This document shows positions 62,901 through 64,000 of a stretch of 64,000 bases of DNA, in pieces. Source of the DNA: Methylomonas rhizoryzae (GTDB taxonomy: Bacteria > Pseudomonadota > Gammaproteobacteria > Methylococcales > Methylomonadaceae). Numbering within the stretch: the stretch's first letter is position 1; every line of letters begins with the position of its first letter. The translations under genes were made by a program, and so were the position numbers. The notes below the pieces were generated by a model. The model did no database searches. It was given only the letters and a program-made list of their open reading frames with translations, and had not been told where the DNA came from. Location: the NCBI RefSeq assembly GCF_008632455.1, contig NZ_CP043929.1, forward strand, positions 3,534,001-3,598,000, read 5' to 3'.

Positions 62901-64000
62901 CGGGTAAAAACCGTTCGGCGCTCAAATCGGCCCGGCCGTGGTAGCCGCGCGCCAGACAGGGGCCGCCGATGTACAGTTCGCCGGCCGCGCCCAGCGGCAC
63001 GGGATTCAGGTCGGCGTCCAGGATGTGCAGGCTGCGTTCGCCCAGGGCGCTGCCGATCGGCGCGTAACCGGCGAATGGGCGGTCGTCGGCCAGCCAGGCC
63101 AACGGGGTGATCACGGTTTCGGTCGGGCCGTAGCCGTTGACGATGCGTTCGGGCCGCAGGGCGCTGCGGATTTTGGCCAAGGCGGCGGCGGAGACGGCTT
63201 CGCCGCCGACGCAGACGATGCGCAGCGCGGTGGTATCGCCATGCGCCGCCACCGCGTCGGCCAGTTGCAACAGGGTGCCGGTCGGCGGGTACGCCACCGT
63301 CACCGCGTGGCGCAGCACCGCATCCCGGACGGCTTCGCCGCCGCCGCGACTGTCGCCCAGCACCACGCCGGCACCCCGGCTGAGCGGAGCCAGCCATTGT
63401 TCCAGCGCGGCGTCGAAGGTCAGGGCGGCCAGGTGTAATGCTCGGTCGGCCGGGGTATAGCGATACAGTTCGGCGGCGGCCTGGATGTGCCGGCTCAACG
63501 CGCCGTGAACCACCGCCACGCCTTTGGGTTTGCCGCTGGAACCGGAGGTCAGGATCAGATAGGCCAGTTGTTCGGGATGGATCGCAACCGCCGGCGGCCG
63601 GTCGGAGTAAGCCGCAAGGTCCAGCTCGGCCAAGTCCAACAGCGGCGCGCCGCCAAAAGCGGCGCGTGCGCCAGCTGCCCGTTCGGCGTGGATCGTCCCC
63701 TCGCCCGCACCGTCCGCCTCGTCTAGTCCTGCAGGCAGCGCCGACCAGGCCGGCGCCACACCGCACACGATCACCAGGCTCGCCCCGGCATCGGCGATGA
63801 CGTCGGCCAGCCGCTGCGCGGGTTGTTCCGGATCCAGCGGCACGAAGGCCGCGCCGGCTTTCAACACCGCCAGCATCGCCACGATCGCTTCGACCCCGCG
63901 CGCCAGCAATACCGCCACCCGGCTTTCCCGCCCCAGCCCGACTTGCACTAAATAATGCGCCAGACGGTTGGCTTGGCTGTCCAGCTCGGCGTAGCGCAAG
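56908..64000 (-). CDS. Non-ribosomal peptide synthetase, C-terminal part (A-PCP-E-C-A-PCP-TE; 5' end beyond window)
   Basis: The last 2363 residues are visible. Counting from the window edge: A1 about 1-510 (core SGSSGKPKGV, YGPTETVI, RSGDIVRRG, NGK-like AHGKIDRR); PCP1 with GGDS, Ser 557; epimerisation domain about 610-1050 (HHLIVDAVSW, FNYLGQLDN); condensation about 1075-1500 (HHLLLDGWS at 1214); A2 about 1520-2020 (SGSSGQPKGV, YGPTECVI, NGKLDRKAL); PCP2, Ser 2062; thioesterase about 2105-2363 (GWSLGG Ser 2188, D2215, H2338). A PCP1 aminoacyl group is turned to D and joined to the last residue, then released. By-eye code residues are D-A-E-A-V-V-G-I-T (A1) and D-A-E-D-C-V-A-I-S (A2); I do not assign amino acids. 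The visible first codon is TTG inside motif A2, so it is a cut gene, not a start. Confidence 0.93.
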   Translation of the reverse strand, partial: LRYAELDSQANRLAHYLVQVGLGRESRVAVLLARGVEAIVAMLAVLKAGAAFVPLDPEQPAQRLADVIADAGASLVIVCGVAPAWSALPAGLDEADGAGEGTIHAERAAGARAAFGGAPLLDLAELDLAAYSDRPPAVAIHPEQLAYLILTSGSSGKPKGVAVVHGALSRHIQAAAELYRYTPADRALHLAALTFDAALEQWLAPLSRGAGVVLGDSRGGGEAVRDAVLRHAVTVAYPPTGTLLQLADAVAAHGDTTALRIVCVGGEAVSAAALAKIRSALRPERIVNGYGPTETVITPLAWLADDRPFAGYAPIGSALGERSLHILDADLNPVPLGAAGELYIGGPCLARGYHGRADLSAERFLPDPFAADGSRLYRSGDIVRRGADGVVVYLGRADQQIKLRGYRIEPGEIEAALRQLPGIDDAYVLLREDDGRRYLTGYWQPSVAAHAHADSSLGYAPHTETDAYPSEAQLKAVLAERLPDYMVPARLLRLQRLPRTAHGKIDRRALPAPTRSTTEAQAPRTPTEALLLQLWQDLLGRETIGVHDNFFELGGDSIVSIQLVSRARAHGLSFTAKQLFQHQTIAGLAQVARPLAASAQAPTGPAVGTAPLLPIQQAFFAQGLARPAHWNQSLLLKARLPLVAEVLAQALQTLVLHHDSLNLRYVRQADGWQQTYAPATDVTTNHAALLQRHTAQDAADIRAIADKAQRSLNLERGPLFQATLIDLADGSQRLLLLAHHLIVDAVSWRILLEDLGSAYRQIAQGHPPQLPGKTASYQTWGDTLQAYARSPALQAQRDYWQRQLPTDPAWPCDHPNGRAQQRDRASLSLSLEAAQTEQLLQPAHAAYRTRIQDLLLTALAQTLCDYSGQAQVCIALEGHGREAELIVSDAQTPPDLSRSVGWFTSVYPVKLSGDADPASAVKTVKEQLRQVPDRGLGYGVIRYLAGPAADAEQTNAITAEPPVLFNYLGQLDNSFDRDALLEPAVEPGGEERDPGAPLAYALEINAEVYQGRLRIEWSYSRERYREQTIAELIRRYRTRLQALLSHCLTATPCLTPSDLPLAGLEQAQLEALPFAHADIEDLYPLSPMQQGILFHALREPEANLYVTQLAVDLRGLDAQRFLAAWREVGRRHPILRSGFFWHGDWPAPLQAVFRQADVPTIYLDWRQRPIDRTDLAALAQVDYAGGFDLTKPPLQRLTLVDLPGGLCRIIWTSHHLLLDGWSSSLLFGEVMTIYAGQVPEPSGRYRDYIAWLAGRDRAAGQAFWRQTLQDAEQACLLAACLSAQPEATGHGYWQCRLSEQETAELQSFTQQQHLTVNTLLQGAWALVLAHYTGLRMPVFGSTVAGRPAEVPDAERALGLFINTLPLAVRMESGRPAADWLRALQAMNLHMREYEYLPLYDMQRWAGSGGGELFDTLLVFENYPVDAALRQAAGGVEVVGLEQRDRTNYPLTLDVSMGRVLEIGFDYGERYFSPADVHNLAERLRRVLLGLIRAPQQRLGAISFEDRQSHATPTPAMPTDTVLLPELIRRQALHRPAAEAVRAGAACLSYAELLRRADALAACLVAQGLKPGEVAGVCLPRSADMLVASLALWQCGAAFVPLDPDYPPERLRYMLEDAGAAWWIGWAGEAQDCAAPIAPLPGKLRGLFLDRLDLSGVAQQPPAAAFHPESLAYLIYTSGSSGQPKGVAVAHGALARHCAAMAALYGLHAGERCLHFASFSFDAAIEQWAVPLLCGATVIIGDPARWSLEQTLQTLLEQGISRIDLPPAYLAELARRLEPEQTLPALLGCTVGGEALPREQLALIQSRVRPKRMFNAYGPTECVISPLVWQAEAACDSLYAPIGRCVGARNAYILDADLNPLPSGAAGELYIGGLDLAQGYRHRPGASAERFLPDPFAGPGARMYRSGDRARRRGDGVIEFLGRADGQLKLRGYRIEPGEIENALLAQPGVAQAAVRVDSQGRLLAYAAPTGAGATDPDTLRLALSRQLPAYLLPTHILLMPQLPTLPNGKLDRKALPEPEQAAAARTAPRNALERQLAEIWQEVLGLETVGVDDNFFELGGHSLLALRLVSAIKRRLGWDLPLSRLLQNPTIAALAAGADNGLSPLVELNKAAGALPPLFCLHPAGGTVFGYYPLARALAGQRPVIGVLCRSFLNPDWRDLSLQQMADDYAEAIRQRQPHGALHLLGWSLGGALALSIAARLQQEGREVAFLGLVDGFVPGFDAEADDQDDSDHLGGLLDGIATEGAGLSPAQLTALPERLSREHPGADWVKLLDLQNGMAIMQHLTALSSAYRLPQLATGMHCWWSAAAGDAADMAQDVVEQACGNRVLRSTRIDSDHAGIVRHPDLLADLVTLLGKDGDGEA

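Noticed and set aside
60428..63766. Very long second open frame (about 1110 codons) on the same strand inside the NRPS gene
   Set aside because: It is in another frame of a GC-rich gene, is arginine-rich and has no domains; the NRPS frame shows all core motifs.
1..64000. CRISPR arrays, insertion sequences, rRNA and tRNA genes
   Set aside because: No regularly spaced repeats, transposase genes or tRNA cloverleaf sequences were recognised; a dedicated scan such as tRNAscan-SE would settle tRNA absence.

Overview
The window looks like a chromosome segment of a nitrogen-fixing gammaproteobacterial methanotroph of the Methylomonas type. Three things support this: a nifV-cysE-nifW-nifZ-nifM-clpX-nifF block in Azotobacter-like order; a beta-RFAP synthase (MptG) for tetrahydromethanopterin, the C1 cofactor of methylotrophs; and gammaproteobacterial housekeeping blocks (murU-amgK / lptD-surA; hfq-hflX-hflK-hflC-hisZ-purA; pntAB). 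The genus is an inference from gene content only.

Layout. 1-3.1 kb: end of an Fe-dependent alcohol dehydrogenase, an ABM-fold monooxygenase and a NIT-sensor chemoreceptor. 3.4-11.6 kb: one long minus-strand nif operon, headed by a near-consensus sigma54 promoter with an IHF site and a NifA box. It runs nifV, a 53-aa ORF, cysE, a helical protein, two micro-proteins with one membrane segment each, nifW, nifZ, nifM, clpX, a glutaredoxin-BolA fusion, nifF, a Rieske protein and rseC. 11.7-14.2 kb: type IV pilin with a sigma54 promoter and a likely pilin-modifying membrane protein. 14.3-21.3 kb: peptidoglycan recycling (murU, amgK) and outer-membrane assembly (lptD, surA). 21.4-32 kb: TonB receptor, RNase D, FliL-like protein, nagZ, a phosphoribosyltransferase, MTI phosphorylase, soxYZ, and an MptG / HAD / nucleotidyltransferase group headed by a 57-aa ORF resembling a collapsed GGDEF domain. 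32-45 kb: pntAB, purA, hisZ, hflCKX, hfq, ettA, a small cytochrome c and a secreted peroxiredoxin.

45.5-51.1 kb is a chromosomal integron. A 462-aa IntI with an unusual N-terminal extension reads away from eight plus-strand cassettes, each ending in a recognisable attC site. Cargo includes a JAMM/MPN-type metalloprotease homologue, a probable Tdi1/DUF1851 immunity-like protein, a membrane-anchored coiled-coil zinc-ribbon protein, a CxxC mini-protein and several unknowns. This is the main accessory region.

51.3-64 kb is a minus-strand biosynthetic operon. The C-terminal part of an NRPS (A-PCP-E-C-A-PCP-TE, 5' end beyond the window) overlaps an outer-membrane factor, which overlaps an RND adaptor, followed by an RND pump. 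This suggests a peptide product containing a D-residue, with its own exporter.
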